DNA of 56,488 nt, taken from the NCBI GenBank assembly GCA_947452315.1, contig CANGCX010000009.1:1-56488 (forward strand). The letters run 5' to 3'. Both the position numbers and the translations under genes were made by a program. Under the pieces are notes generated by a model that was not told where the DNA came from, ran no database searches, and worked only from the letters and a program-made list of their open reading frames with translations. Positions 37,827 to 46,139 of this stretch are shown piece after piece (within the stretch, counting starts at the first letter, position 1; each line of letters starts with the position of its first letter). Source of the stretch: Opitutia bacterium (GTDB taxonomy: Bacteria > Verrucomicrobiota > Verrucomicrobiia > Opitutales > Opitutaceae).

Positions 37827-39818
37827 TTATTTTTTAAGGGCCGCAGGCGCCAGCACAGGGCCAGGATCAGCGCGATAGGTGAGGGACCAAAGCGCGTCGA
37901 CGGCGGATTGTTCGATTTCGAACACCGCGTTGAATTCTTGGGAGCCGGCGAGTTGTTGGGTGCCGCCGAAACGTTCGGAAAGCAGTAAAGTGGTAATGGG
38001 CGCGGGGGCACCGACGGCTGCGCCTGGGAGAGTGAGCGTGGCATCGAGCCGGTAACGCCAAGGGCGGTCTTCACCGAGGAGTAGGACTTTTTCAGTGAAG
38101 CCGTCTTGGGTAAAATGTTTCGCGCGTAATGACCGCAGTGAGGTCGCTAGGGCGTTGAGTGCGGGCGCTTGAGGGGTAGTCGCGGGAGCGCGGCCGGCGT
38201 CGTCGAGTGTGACCTCGAAAACGGTTTGGTTGGTAGCCAGATCGGTAAGCCGCAGCGTGGTGAGGCGAGCGCCCGAGGGGAGCTCGCGCAGGAGTCGTTC
38301 GCGCCAGGCGGCAGCAGTCGTGGGCGTTTCAAGGCGGAGAATGTCGGGGTTGACGGCGTAGATGAAAGCCGCCCCGAGGAGGCGGGCGTAGGCGAAGTTG
38401 TCGCGTTGGCTGGCGAGGCCGAGTTGGAGGGTGAGGGTGGTGGGGTTGTTGGTGCCGGCGGCGGATGGACCGGGAGCAGGCTGTTTGTTTAACGTCAGGG
38501 TTACTTCGCGTTCAGGTCGGGCGAAGCCCCAGTTTTCGAGGTCGGCGGCGGTAGGGGCGTCGCTGGTGAAGGTTTGCGCGGCTAGGAGGTTGAGCTGTTC
38601 GAGGAGCCTTTGGACGGCAGCGCGATCGGCGGGTTGGGTCTGAGGGGCCGTGTCACCGGCGTCGCGGCGGATGATTTGCCAAGGAGCGGCTTCGGCTGAG
38701 TTGGCGGGGGCCTCAAGGCGTTGCAGTGTGAGGGTGGGTTGGCCGGCGGTGTTGGGAGCTCGGAGAGTTATCGCAGTGACCGCGGCGGGGTCGAAATCAA
38801 GGACGCGTTTTTCGCGGAGTCGTTCCTGGGCTTGGTCGAGAGTATCCTTGAGTGATTGCGGGCCGGTCGGAAGTGCGACAGTGAAGAGTGCGGCGCGACC
38901 TTCGATTTGGGCATAGTAATCGGTGGTGGTGGCTGCGGTTTTGGTGGCGCTCGTAGTGGTGCTAGTCGTGGATGTCGGAACAGGGGTGCCAAGGAGAAGG
39001 GTTTCGCGCCGGTTGTTGCCCTCAATGGTGATTCGGTAGGTGGGGGCGGCGGAAGGGAGCGTCGTGTTTGGGGCATCGTTGACGAAGGTCTTGGCGCGGA
39101 GGGCGCCGAGTTCATTGAGGGCTCGTTCGGTGTCGTCTTTACTGGCGCGGGCTACGATTGGGGTGTCGAAGGTCCAGCGCGGTGAGGCGGGTTCGCGGTG
39201 GAGGGCGACGCGCGTGGTGCTCTGGATGCGGAGCGTGCGTGCTTCGAAAACAGGAATGGTAATGAGGGAATCGGCGCGGAGTTGATCGATGGGTAGAGCG
39301 AGGCTGTCAGCTAGGGCGCGGCGCACCACGTGGATACGTTTGGCATCAGGGGATAAAAGATATAGCCGGTTACCGATCTTGGTGGTGTCGCCTAAAATTA
39401 GTTGGGTGGTCGCGGCGCCGGGGGTGTTGCCGAAGGCGACGGTAACTTTGGGTTTTTCTAGATCGATGCCGTAATCAGCCAGGGACTGGCCGTTGGTTTT
39501 GAGGTCGGCGACAGCGAATGAAGTTTCGTGTTCGAGGAATTGGAGCTCGTTAATGATGCGGGAGACGGCGGCGGGGTTTGCTGGCCAGTCGAGAGGTTGA
39601 GTAAGTTGCCAGGTTTCGCCGAGGCGATTGAGGGTGTAGAGGACCCCGGCTGGATTGCGGACGGTGAGCGAGCGAATGTCGGCGGCTTCGGGGCCGAGAA
39701 CACGGCGGCGAGCCTCAAGGGAAGCGCGTTCGGTACGCCAGTTACGCTCGAATTTAAAAATAAAGAAGAACAGGGCTACGTTCAGGAATATGAGGACGAG
39801 CGTGACTTTGGTGCGCAT
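37827..39818 (-). CDS. DUF4340 domain protein of a Gld-type ABC module
   Basis: A 663-residue protein with a single N-terminal membrane span (VTLVLIFLNVALFFFIF) and a large outer part. The first 140 residues match the DUF4340 pattern: SLTVRNPAGVLYTLNRLGETWQL, PLDWPANPAAVSRIINELQFLE and LADYGIDLEKPKVTVAFG. The pattern recurs further on (ENWGFARPEREVTLTLN), suggesting an internal repeat. A Thr/Ser/Ala low-complexity stretch (bases 38921-38978) looks like a flexible linker. DUF4340 proteins regularly accompany ABC ATPase, permease and GldG genes, as here, where GldG ends 36 bases upstream. Their function is not known. Confidence 0.87.
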   Translation of the reverse strand: MRTKVTLVLIFLNVALFFFIFKFERNWRTERASLEARRRVLGPEAADIRSLTVRNPAGVLYTLNRLGETWQLTQPLDWPANPAAVSRIINELQFLEHETSFAVADLKTNGQSLADYGIDLEKPKVTVAFGNTPGAATTQLILGDTTKIGNRLYLLSPDAKRIHVVRRALADSLALPIDQLRADSLITIPVFEARTLRIQSTTRVALHREPASPRWTFDTPIVARASKDDTERALNELGALRAKTFVNDAPNTTLPSAAPTYRITIEGNNRRETLLLGTPVPTSTTSTTTSATKTAATTTDYYAQIEGRAALFTVALPTGPQSLKDTLDQAQERLREKRVLDFDPAAVTAITLRAPNTAGQPTLTLQRLEAPANSAEAAPWQIIRRDAGDTAPQTQPADRAAVQRLLEQLNLLAAQTFTSDAPTAADLENWGFARPEREVTLTLNKQPAPGPSAAGTNNPTTLTLQLGLASQRDNFAYARLLGAAFIYAVNPDILRLETPTTAAAWRERLLRELPSGARLTTLRLTDLATNQTVFEVTLDDAGRAPATTPQAPALNALATSLRSLRAKHFTQDGFTEKVLLLGEDRPWRYRLDATLTLPGAAVGAPAPITTLLLSERFGGTQQLAGSQEFNAVFEIEQSAVDALWSLTYRADPGPVLAPAALKK

Positions 39819-39854
39819 CGGAAAAATGGAGAAGGCGAGCGAGGGAAAGACAGA

Positions 39855-41348
39855 TCAGTGGCGTCGGGTCCAATAAACGGCGAGGCCGAGTAGGGCGGCG
39901 AGGCCGGGGAGGGCGAAGAGGAGGGCGTAGCGGAGTTTGGCGAGGTCGCCAGCACTAAGGGAGAGCTGGAACCGCTCGATGGGGCGGGCGGGGATGTTGA
40001 GTTGAGTGTCGCGATCAACGGTCCAGTTAACGGCGTTGAGAAAAACGCTTTGATTGCCGACGTTGGCGATGCGGGCGTTGGCGATGAGGTCGCCGCTGCC
40101 GAAGACCACGAGGCGACCGCCTCGGACACTGAAATTTAGGCCTTCGCGCACGGCGACGCGCTCGGCGGCAGTGATGACGCCGAGACGCTCTTTGGGTTCC
40201 ATGCCAGGGAGCGGGCGGATATCGACGCCAGGGTCATAGCGGGGGATGACGCGGTCGCGGTAGCTACGCTCGCCCCAAGCGGTTTTAGAGCTGGCCGCGA
40301 GGGTGAGGGTGGTCAGGCCGCCGCCGAGAGAGCGGCCGGGATCGGGTCGGACGCTGCGGGTGGCGCCTAGCCGCAGAGCGACACCGAAATTAAGAAGCGT
40401 CTGGGTGATCGGGTGGGGCTGGAAGGCTCCGATGATCAGTTCGCCGTCTTCGGTGATATTTTCGGAGCCGGTGTCGTAGATGATGTCGTCATCGACTAAC
40501 GTGCCCCAGTCGAGCAGAAGCTCCTCGAGACCGTGTTTGGTGCCCGGGGCCAGGAAAAGCAGGAGTCGGCCGGCGGAATTGGAGAGATATTGGCGGAGAA
40601 GTTCTTGTTCCTTGGCGCTATATGGGGCTTGGGGGGCGACGGCGATGAGTAGCGCGGTTTTTTCGGGGACTTGGCGGGCCACAGTGAGGTCGAGCGATTC
40701 GACGTCAAAGTTGCGGATGCGCAGTTGTTCACGCACGAGGGATAGGCCGCGGTTGGCGTCCGTGTCCTCCGGGCGGAGTTCGCCGTGGCCGGCGAGGAAG
40801 TAGATTTTTTTGCGCTCGGGGCTAGAGACGTCGAGTAGCCGAGCGGTGAGTTCTTTCTCGCCGAGGAAGGCGGTGCGGATGGGTTTGCCCTCCTTGTCGC
40901 GGGTGATGCGGTAGAGGTCATCGACGGCGAGGGCGGTGCGTTGGTCGCCGGCGAGCAGCAAAATTACGTCGGGCTGGTCGAGGCCGAGGGGCTCGGCTTC
41001 GCGACGGTTTTGGTAGACATCGAGGTAATCAATTTTGATGGCACCGTTGGGATTTGCCTCGGTGGCGAGACGGTACTCTTGAAGCAGGCCGCGGAGTTCA
41101 GGGTTAGGTGTGTCGGCGTTAAGGGTGACGACGATGCGGACTGGGCGCGGGAGATTTTTAAGATAGGACAGCGTCTCGGGTGATAGTGAGAAACGGCGGT
41201 CGTTGGTGAGATCTTTACGCCACTCTGGGTGGTTGCGCGCGAGATAATTGAGGCCGCCTACGAGCGTCAGCACAAGGAAGGCCTGAAGTACGAGATTGAG
41301 CGTGCGGAGCCAGCGGACGGCGCGGAAACTTTGGAGCGGGGAAGACAT
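39855..41348 (-). CDS. GldG-like ABC transporter substrate-domain protein
   Basis: The accessory component of a Gld-type ABC system. The ATG at 41348 (MSSPLQSFRAVRWL) gives 497 residues and starts four bases after the permease stop; an in-frame start at 41381 would overlap the permease by 29 bases. A first membrane span (LNLVLQAFLVLTLVGGLNYLA) is followed by a periplasmic GldG domain: RRFSLSPETLSYLKNLPRPVRIVVTL, KIYFLAGHGE, VARQVPEKTALLIAVAPQAPYS, and by a second span near the C-terminus (ALLFALPGLAALLGLAVYWTRR). In Flavobacterium GldA/F/G were linked to gliding; in most phyla the homologues have an unknown task, so a motility role is not assumed. Confidence 0.87.
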   Translation of the reverse strand: MSSPLQSFRAVRWLRTLNLVLQAFLVLTLVGGLNYLARNHPEWRKDLTNDRRFSLSPETLSYLKNLPRPVRIVVTLNADTPNPELRGLLQEYRLATEANPNGAIKIDYLDVYQNRREAEPLGLDQPDVILLLAGDQRTALAVDDLYRITRDKEGKPIRTAFLGEKELTARLLDVSSPERKKIYFLAGHGELRPEDTDANRGLSLVREQLRIRNFDVESLDLTVARQVPEKTALLIAVAPQAPYSAKEQELLRQYLSNSAGRLLLFLAPGTKHGLEELLLDWGTLVDDDIIYDTGSENITEDGELIIGAFQPHPITQTLLNFGVALRLGATRSVRPDPGRSLGGGLTTLTLAASSKTAWGERSYRDRVIPRYDPGVDIRPLPGMEPKERLGVITAAERVAVREGLNFSVRGGRLVVFGSGDLIANARIANVGNQSVFLNAVNWTVDRDTQLNIPARPIERFQLSLSAGDLAKLRYALLFALPGLAALLGLAVYWTRRH

Positions 41349-41352
41349 CGGC

Positions 41353-42114
41353 TCAGGCGTGGATCTGTTTCGCTTCGACACTGAGGATACTGAAAATCAG
41401 CGCCAGGGCGGTGCCACTAAAGTAAAAAAGAAGGTGGCGTGCATCGATCACGCCGCGGGTGAAGTCTTCGTAATGGGCGAAAATCTGAGCGTATTCCACG
41501 GCGGCTTTGGCGGGCGCGAGGATGTCGCGGTTGAGGAAACTCGCTTCACCGAGCCAGCGCACACCTACGATCAGGCCGGCCAACATGACGAAGCAAAGGA
41601 TCCCGGCCACTGCCTGGTTACGCGAGAGCGAGCTGGCGAAGACTCCAACAGCAACAAAGAGAAGGCCGGAGACAGCGATAAAGACGTAGCCACCGATCAG
41701 CGGGCCGCTGTCGATCAGCCTTGGGTCACTGGAGAAACGTTTCAGAATATAGAAAAATCCGCCGGTCGCGCTCCAGAGTGATACATACAAAGCGTAGGCC
41801 GCGGTATATTTACCGAGAACCACTTCGGTTGTAGTTACGGGCGTAGTGAGGAGCGTCTCGATAGTGCCCAAGCGACGTTCCTCTGCTAGGCACTTCATCG
41901 TGAGTAACGGCACCATAAAAAAAACCGGAAGCCAAAAAAGCTGGAAGAACACATGCGCGGGTGAGACATCCTGAGCGGCCTTGGTGTAGTTTTCCAGAAT
42001 GCCCGTGAAGATGAAACCCATGAAAAACAGAAACGCCGTCCCGGCTATGTAGGTGCTCGGGCTGACCAGCAACATCCGCAATTCGTGGCTAAGAAGGGTG
42101 AGAAAATGTTTCAT
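41353..42114 (-). CDS. ABC transporter permease (GldF-like)
   Basis: The membrane part of an ABC-2 type transporter, 253 residues. Six spans can be traced, starting with MLLVSPSTYIAGTAFLFFMGFIF and ending with a span before AKQIHA. The cytoplasmic loop PLLTMKCLAEERRLGTIETLLTTPVTTTEVVLGKY is the conserved ABC-2 permease motif (E-x-R-x-G-T-x-E) expected to contact the ATPase. It follows the ATPase gene by 11 bases and precedes gldG by four, so all are in one operon. The transported substance is unknown. Confidence 0.92.
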   Translation of the reverse strand: MKHFLTLLSHELRMLLVSPSTYIAGTAFLFFMGFIFTGILENYTKAAQDVSPAHVFFQLFWLPVFFMVPLLTMKCLAEERRLGTIETLLTTPVTTTEVVLGKYTAAYALYVSLWSATGGFFYILKRFSSDPRLIDSGPLIGGYVFIAVSGLLFVAVGVFASSLSRNQAVAGILCFVMLAGLIVGVRWLGEASFLNRDILAPAKAAVEYAQIFAHYEDFTRGVIDARHLLFYFSGTALALIFSILSVEAKQIHA

Positions 42115-42125
42115 GGATGATCAGC

Positions 42126-43127
42126 TCAGGTGACGGCGATGGCGGGCGCTGGGGCTAGCTTGGCGTCCCAACTGCGCCGCGTGGCCGCCAGGAAAACATC
42201 TTCGAGCGTGGGTTGGGCGCGGCTGAGCGCTCGGACGCGGAAACCGTGCGTGATCAGATTTTGCAGTAAAGTTTCACCCAGTTCATCTGTACGCTCAGTG
42301 GAAAGAGTGAAGGTGACGAAGCCGGTGGCATCAGGTTCGCTGGTGGCCGTGATTTTCAGGGTGGGTTCGACGGCCTCGAGGAGCGCGGGCAGCGCGGCGA
42401 CGGAGCCGGCGGTGATGAGCTGGTAAGTGGTGCGGCCGAGGACTTCACGACGTAGATCTGCGGGGGAGCCTTGGGCAACGACGCGGCCGCGGTTTATGAT
42501 AAGGACGCGGTCACATGTCATCTCAATCTCGGGCAAAATATGTGAGGAAATGATCACCGTCATGCGGCCGCGCAGACCAGCAATGAGGTCGCGCACGATC
42601 AAAATCTGATGGGGATCGAGGCCGATCGTGGGCTCATCCATGATGATCACGGGCGGTTCGGCGAGAATGGCTTCGGCGATGCCGACGCGCTGACGGTAGC
42701 CCTTGGAAAGCTGGCCAATGATTTTGTGGCGGACGCGTTTGAGGTCGCAGAGTTCAAGAACCTCGTCGATTCGTGGGCTGAGTTTGCGGCGGGGGATTTC
42801 TTTTAAGCGACCGCGAAAATAGAGATATTCGCTTACTCGCATATCCTCGGGCAGCGGGTTGTTTTCCGGCATGTAGCCGATGAGGCGTTTGACGGCGTCG
42901 GGTTCTGTGGCAACGGAGTGTCCGCAGATGCGCACCGTACCCGAGTTCGCCGGCAAGTAGCCGGTGAGAATGCGCATCGTGGTGGACTTGCCGGCGCCAT
43001 TGGGCCCGAGAAAGCCGATGATCTCGCCGCGGGCGACCGTGAAGCTCAGATCGGCTACCGCCGTCATGCCCGCGTAAGTTTTTACGAGGTGGTCGACTTC
43101 GATGGCGGGTGTGGGCGGCGCGGACAT
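42126..43127 (-). CDS. ABC transporter ATP-binding protein (GldA-like)
   Basis: The ATPase of the ABC system, 333 residues. Walker A is FLGPNGAGKSTT, the signature LSKGYRQRVGIAEA, Walker B VIIMDEPTIGLDP, and the switch histidine lies in SSHILPE. The C-terminal 100 residues (TYQLITAGSVAALPALLEAVEP onward) form the extra domain found in ABC-2 ATPases. The permease, GldG and DUF4340 genes follow in order. The first gene of the group starts 71 bases downstream of birA on the same strand, so it may share its promoter or have its own in the short gap. Confidence 0.94.
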   Translation of the reverse strand: MSAPPTPAIEVDHLVKTYAGMTAVADLSFTVARGEIIGFLGPNGAGKSTTMRILTGYLPANSGTVRICGHSVATEPDAVKRLIGYMPENNPLPEDMRVSEYLYFRGRLKEIPRRKLSPRIDEVLELCDLKRVRHKIIGQLSKGYRQRVGIAEAILAEPPVIIMDEPTIGLDPHQILIVRDLIAGLRGRMTVIISSHILPEIEMTCDRVLIINRGRVVAQGSPADLRREVLGRTTYQLITAGSVAALPALLEAVEPTLKITATSEPDATGFVTFTLSTERTDELGETLLQNLITHGFRVRALSRAQPTLEDVFLAATRRSWDAKLAPAPAIAVT

Positions 43128-43197
43128 GACTGCGAGATGCGAGCGTGGAGGCGGAAAAATTGAGATCAGAACGGTTTACCGGCGGGAGGGCGAGCGG

Positions 43198-44193
43198 TTA
43201 GATGGTCTTAGGTTTCTCCAACGTGACCTCGCCGGCGCGAAAACGTTGTGTGCGTCCGCGAGAATTTTTGAGTAGTAACGCGCCGTCGTCGTCTACGCCG
43301 ATCACGGTGCCGGGGTGGCGTGCGGTGCCTTCGAGAACAGTGACATGCTGGCCGCGGAGGATATCGAATCGGTGCCAAAGATCGGCGAAAGTGTTGATAT
43401 GATCACCGTCGAGGAATCGTTGGTACGCGAGCAGAACGCGGCCAATGACTGCGGCGGTGAAGCGGTTAAAATCCACGGGCGCGCCGATGAGTTCGGCGAG
43501 GGATACGGCGCGCTTACCGAGGTCACCGGGCCACGTGGAGGCGGGGCTGTTGAGGTTGAGGCCGAGGCCGAAGACCAGGTCTCGGATCTGGTCGGCGTCG
43601 ATCCGGGCTTCGGTGAGGAGGCCGCCTGCTTTGCGGCCATCAAAGATCAGATCGTTGGGCCATTTCAAACTGGGTTTTAACGGTGTGGCGTTGGCGATGA
43701 GTTCGCAGAGGTTAAGGCCCATCCAAAGCGTGAATGGCGTCATGCGGGCGGGCTCGATCTGCGGGCGGAAGGCGAACGAGACGTAAAGGTTGCCATTGGC
43801 AGGGCTGTGCCACGGGCGACCTAGCCGGCCGCGGGCTTTGGTCTGGCGATGGGCGATGATCGCAAACGGCGCCGAGCGGCCGGCGGCGAGTTGGCGCGCA
43901 GCTTCGTCGTTGGTGCTGTCGGTTTCATCGAGAACGGTGAGGGAAAAACCGCGCGGGCGGATTTTTAATTGGGTCTCGATCAGTGCGGCGTGCGGATGGG
44001 CCGGTGGTGCGAGGAGGCGGTACCCCTGTGAACGTTGAGATTCGAGTTCAAAGCCGGCGGTGCGCAGTTTCTCAAAATATTGCCACACGGCTACGCGACT
44101 GACGCCAAGTTGTTTGGCCAGTTCGCCGCCCGAGACCCAACCCGTCGGGTGCGCGAGCAAGGCGCGGATGACGGTGTGTTCGGGGGTGAGCAT
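43198..44193 (-). CDS. birA: Bifunctional biotin ligase / biotin operon repressor
   Basis: Attaches biotin to the carboxyl carrier protein of acetyl-CoA carboxylase via biotinyl-AMP; the form with a DNA-binding domain also represses biotin genes. It is 331 residues long. The N-terminal winged helix-turn-helix is at about 15-60 (VSGGELAKQLGVSRVAVWQYFEKL). The catalytic domain has KARGRLGRPWHSPANGNLYVSF (biotinyl-AMP loop; the usual GRGRxGR is ARGRLGR here), LKWPNDLIFDGRKAGGLL and FGLGLNLN; a C-terminal SH3-like part ends with the DDDGALLLKNSRGR stretch. No biotin synthesis genes are nearby. It is divergent from a small + strand gene with 66 bases between the starts. Confidence 0.95.
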   Translation of the reverse strand: MLTPEHTVIRALLAHPTGWVSGGELAKQLGVSRVAVWQYFEKLRTAGFELESQRSQGYRLLAPPAHPHAALIETQLKIRPRGFSLTVLDETDSTNDEAARQLAAGRSAPFAIIAHRQTKARGRLGRPWHSPANGNLYVSFAFRPQIEPARMTPFTLWMGLNLCELIANATPLKPSLKWPNDLIFDGRKAGGLLTEARIDADQIRDLVFGLGLNLNSPASTWPGDLGKRAVSLAELIGAPVDFNRFTAAVIGRVLLAYQRFLDGDHINTFADLWHRFDILRGQHVTVLEGTARHPGTVIGVDDDGALLLKNSRGRTQRFRAGEVTLEKPKTI

Positions 44194-44259
44194 GTGGCGG
44201 CAGCGTGGTGTTATGAGAGAAGGTTGAAAAGACGGCGAGCGGGGTGCAAGTTGGCTCGC

Positions 44260-44562
44260 ATGACTTTTGCAGAATTTAATCAGTCAGTCGCGGCTGCAGT
44301 GACAGTGCCCCCGGCAGGCTTAAGCGGGGCGGCGGTGGCCTTGTGGCACGATGCGCGCGGGGATTGGGACGCGGCGCACGAGGCGGCGCAGGCCGATAAA
44401 AGTAAAGCCGGCTCGTGGGTGCACGCTTACCTCCACCGCAAAGAAGGCGACGCGGCCAACGCTGGTTACTGGTACTCGCTCGCGGGCCGAAGGATGCCCT
44501 CAGACGGCGTCTCGCTAGCGACGGAGTGGGAACAGATCGCGCGGGCGCAGGTAAGCGGGTGA
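44260..44562 (+). CDS. Conserved small protein of unknown function
   Basis: A 100-residue cytoplasmic protein. The frame is open from 44035, but the ATG at 44260 (MTFAEFNQSV) is chosen, since the longer form would overlap birA. The central WHDARGDWDAAHEAAQADKSKAG followed by SWVHAYLHRKEGDAANAGYW is a pattern I have seen in widespread uncharacterised bacterial proteins; it looks like a short helical repeat (TPR or Sel1-like) with conserved His and Trp residues. It is alone on the + strand between two - strand genes, divergent from birA and convergent with the next gene at a distance of 37 bases. No function can be given. Confidence 0.8.
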   Translation: MTFAEFNQSVAAAVTVPPAGLSGAAVALWHDARGDWDAAHEAAQADKSKAGSWVHAYLHRKEGDAANAGYWYSLAGRRMPSDGVSLATEWEQIARAQVSG

Positions 44563-44599
44563 GCGAAGCGATAGGACTAATCAAAAACAGCGAACGCGT

Positions 44600-45247
44600 T
44601 TAACGTTTTTTCTGCCAGCCGTAATCGTCGGTGCGCATCGTCGTAGCCTGGACGTCGCGCTTGATGTACGCTCCTTCGGCTTTGTCTCGGGCGCTGACCA
44701 TGCCGGCGGCATCGTTGAGTTCTCCAATTGTTTTAAGCCTTTCGTCTTCCGCGTATTGGGCGAGAGCGCGTTGTTCTTGAGTCTGGCCGAAGAGAGGGAT
44801 CGTAAAACGGTTGAGCGCGCGACTGGCTTCGGTACCGTATTTCTTCATGGCAATGGCGGCCATGCCAGCCTGTGTATTAATATCCCGCTCGCGGAAGACG
44901 GGGGGCTTGGCCTCGCGTACGACGTAGTCTGGGAGGCGAATGATGCCGTTTTTCGGTTTATCAATCTCGCGCAGATCGGGCTGTTCCTCGACGGGTTTGG
45001 GCGGCGGTGCTGGTTTCGGGGGATTGTATTTGGGCATCGCGGCGGCGAGGGAGGCGGCGACGTCGGAAGAGATAGCGCGATCTCGTTTGCGGATGGGCTG
45101 AGTGGGTGTGATGGACGAAGTCGTGAGTGCTGTCGGGGTCGCGCTTTCGGCGGGTGTAGGATTGGCCTGCGCAGCTTCGAGGGCGGGCAGGCTGGCCAAG
45201 CTGAGTACGACGAGGAGGCGGTGGGCTAGAGCGGGTCGACGTTTCAT
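44600..45247 (-). CDS. Hypothetical secreted protein
   Basis: A 215-residue protein that I do not recognise. A signal peptide is likely (LLVVLSLASLPALEAAQA, cut near residue 28). The mature N-terminal part is rich in Ser, Thr and Pro (ESATPTALTTSSITPTQPI) and then PPKPAPPPKPVEEQPD, so it should be extended and flexible. The C-terminal part is charged and probably helical (RALAQYAEDERLKTIGELNDAAGM, EGAYIKRDVQATTMRTDDYGWQKKR). NGIIRLPDYVVREAKPPVFRERDI resembles a short motif of proteins from this lineage, but this is an impression. A 218-base gap without recognisable signals lies upstream. Confidence 0.68.
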   Translation of the reverse strand: MKRRPALAHRLLVVLSLASLPALEAAQANPTPAESATPTALTTSSITPTQPIRKRDRAISSDVAASLAAAMPKYNPPKPAPPPKPVEEQPDLREIDKPKNGIIRLPDYVVREAKPPVFRERDINTQAGMAAIAMKKYGTEASRALNRFTIPLFGQTQEQRALAQYAEDERLKTIGELNDAAGMVSARDKAEGAYIKRDVQATTMRTDDYGWQKKR

Positions 45248-45465
45248 GGCTAGGATGGAAAAGGAAAAAGGGCGACGGTTCCGACGATACTGAACAAACT
45301 AACGTGGAACGAAAGTAGCGGGAGATCAAGTGCCTGCGCGGCATTCTTGGGGTGGGTATTTCCCTACTGGAATCAGAGTGGAATAGTTGCGTTGACGCAG
45401 TCTCACGCGACGAGGTTGGCAAGGGCACCGCAGGCTGCGAGTAGGCCAAAGAATGCAAAACTGCC

Positions 45466-46095
45466 TTAACTGGGTTGGTTACGGGTGTGAGCTTTTCCTC
45501 GCCGGAGTAACCACCACTCCACCAAAATTAAATTGGGCACCCAGCAGAGCCAAGCGAGTGATAGATAAAATTCTTCGAATTTAAGCCCGCTGGCGAAAAA
45601 CAAGCCTAAGTAGATGCGGATGGTGACCCCGGCAAATGCGAGCGCGTAGTTGCGAATCATCCAAATGCGGTGAAGCTCAAAATTTCTCTGCTTTGCTGTC
45701 ATCAAGGCGCGCGCGCCCGTGAACAGCCAGAGGCTGGCTAGAAGCGAAAAGCCTGCGCTCGAGACAAAACCACCGAAGGCGGTGAAGGCGAGGAGCAGGC
45801 CGCTAACTCCGCCGATACCAACACCGAGCAATATATAGAGATAACCGAGTGAGCGATGTGCGCTAGGACGCCGAGCGCGAAGTCTAGGCAAGAACTGGAA
45901 TGGGCCGACGATGAGAGCGATCACCGAGCAGGTCGCGTGGAGAGTGATTAGCGTGCGATGCGCGTCAAAAACTCTGATCATCTCGGGGTGAACGGCGGCG
46001 CGCTGGATGCCGCTCCCGTAGCCCCAAATGGCATATCCGGACACGGCGACGGCGGAAACCAGCAGAGCCAAAAACAGGGGAGATCGCGCAGTCAT
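45466..46095 (-). CDS. DUF2306 family membrane protein
   Basis: A 209-residue integral membrane protein with about six spans. The DUF2306 pattern is visible: LITLHATCSVIALIVGPFQFLP, RPSAHRSLGYLYILLGVGIG, and HRIWMIRNYALAFAGVTIRIYLG, with conserved histidines and arginines that may bind haem or another cofactor, though this is not shown. Its function is unknown. It begins 44 bases downstream of proA on the same strand and could be co-transcribed with it, without an evident functional link. Confidence 0.88.
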   Translation of the reverse strand: MTARSPLFLALLVSAVAVSGYAIWGYGSGIQRAAVHPEMIRVFDAHRTLITLHATCSVIALIVGPFQFLPRLRARRPSAHRSLGYLYILLGVGIGGVSGLLLAFTAFGGFVSSAGFSLLASLWLFTGARALMTAKQRNFELHRIWMIRNYALAFAGVTIRIYLGLFFASGLKFEEFYLSLAWLCWVPNLILVEWWLLRRGKAHTRNQPS

Positions 46096-46139
46096 TGTTC
46101 CTGCTTAACCGGATGTGCAGTCGCTATCCTCACGGATCA

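Noticed and set aside
34993-43127. Calling the ABC-GldG-DUF4340 cluster a gliding motility locus
   Set aside because: Only GldA/F/G-type parts are present; the essential motor and adhesin genes of Bacteroidota gliding are absent, and the homologues occur in many non-gliding bacteria.
44035-44259. 75-codon extension of the 100-residue gene
   Set aside because: It overlaps birA from the other strand and has no conserved sequence.
45248-45465. 218-base gap checked for a tRNA or small RNA
   Set aside because: No cloverleaf, no CCA-type end, no terminator and no repeat was found.
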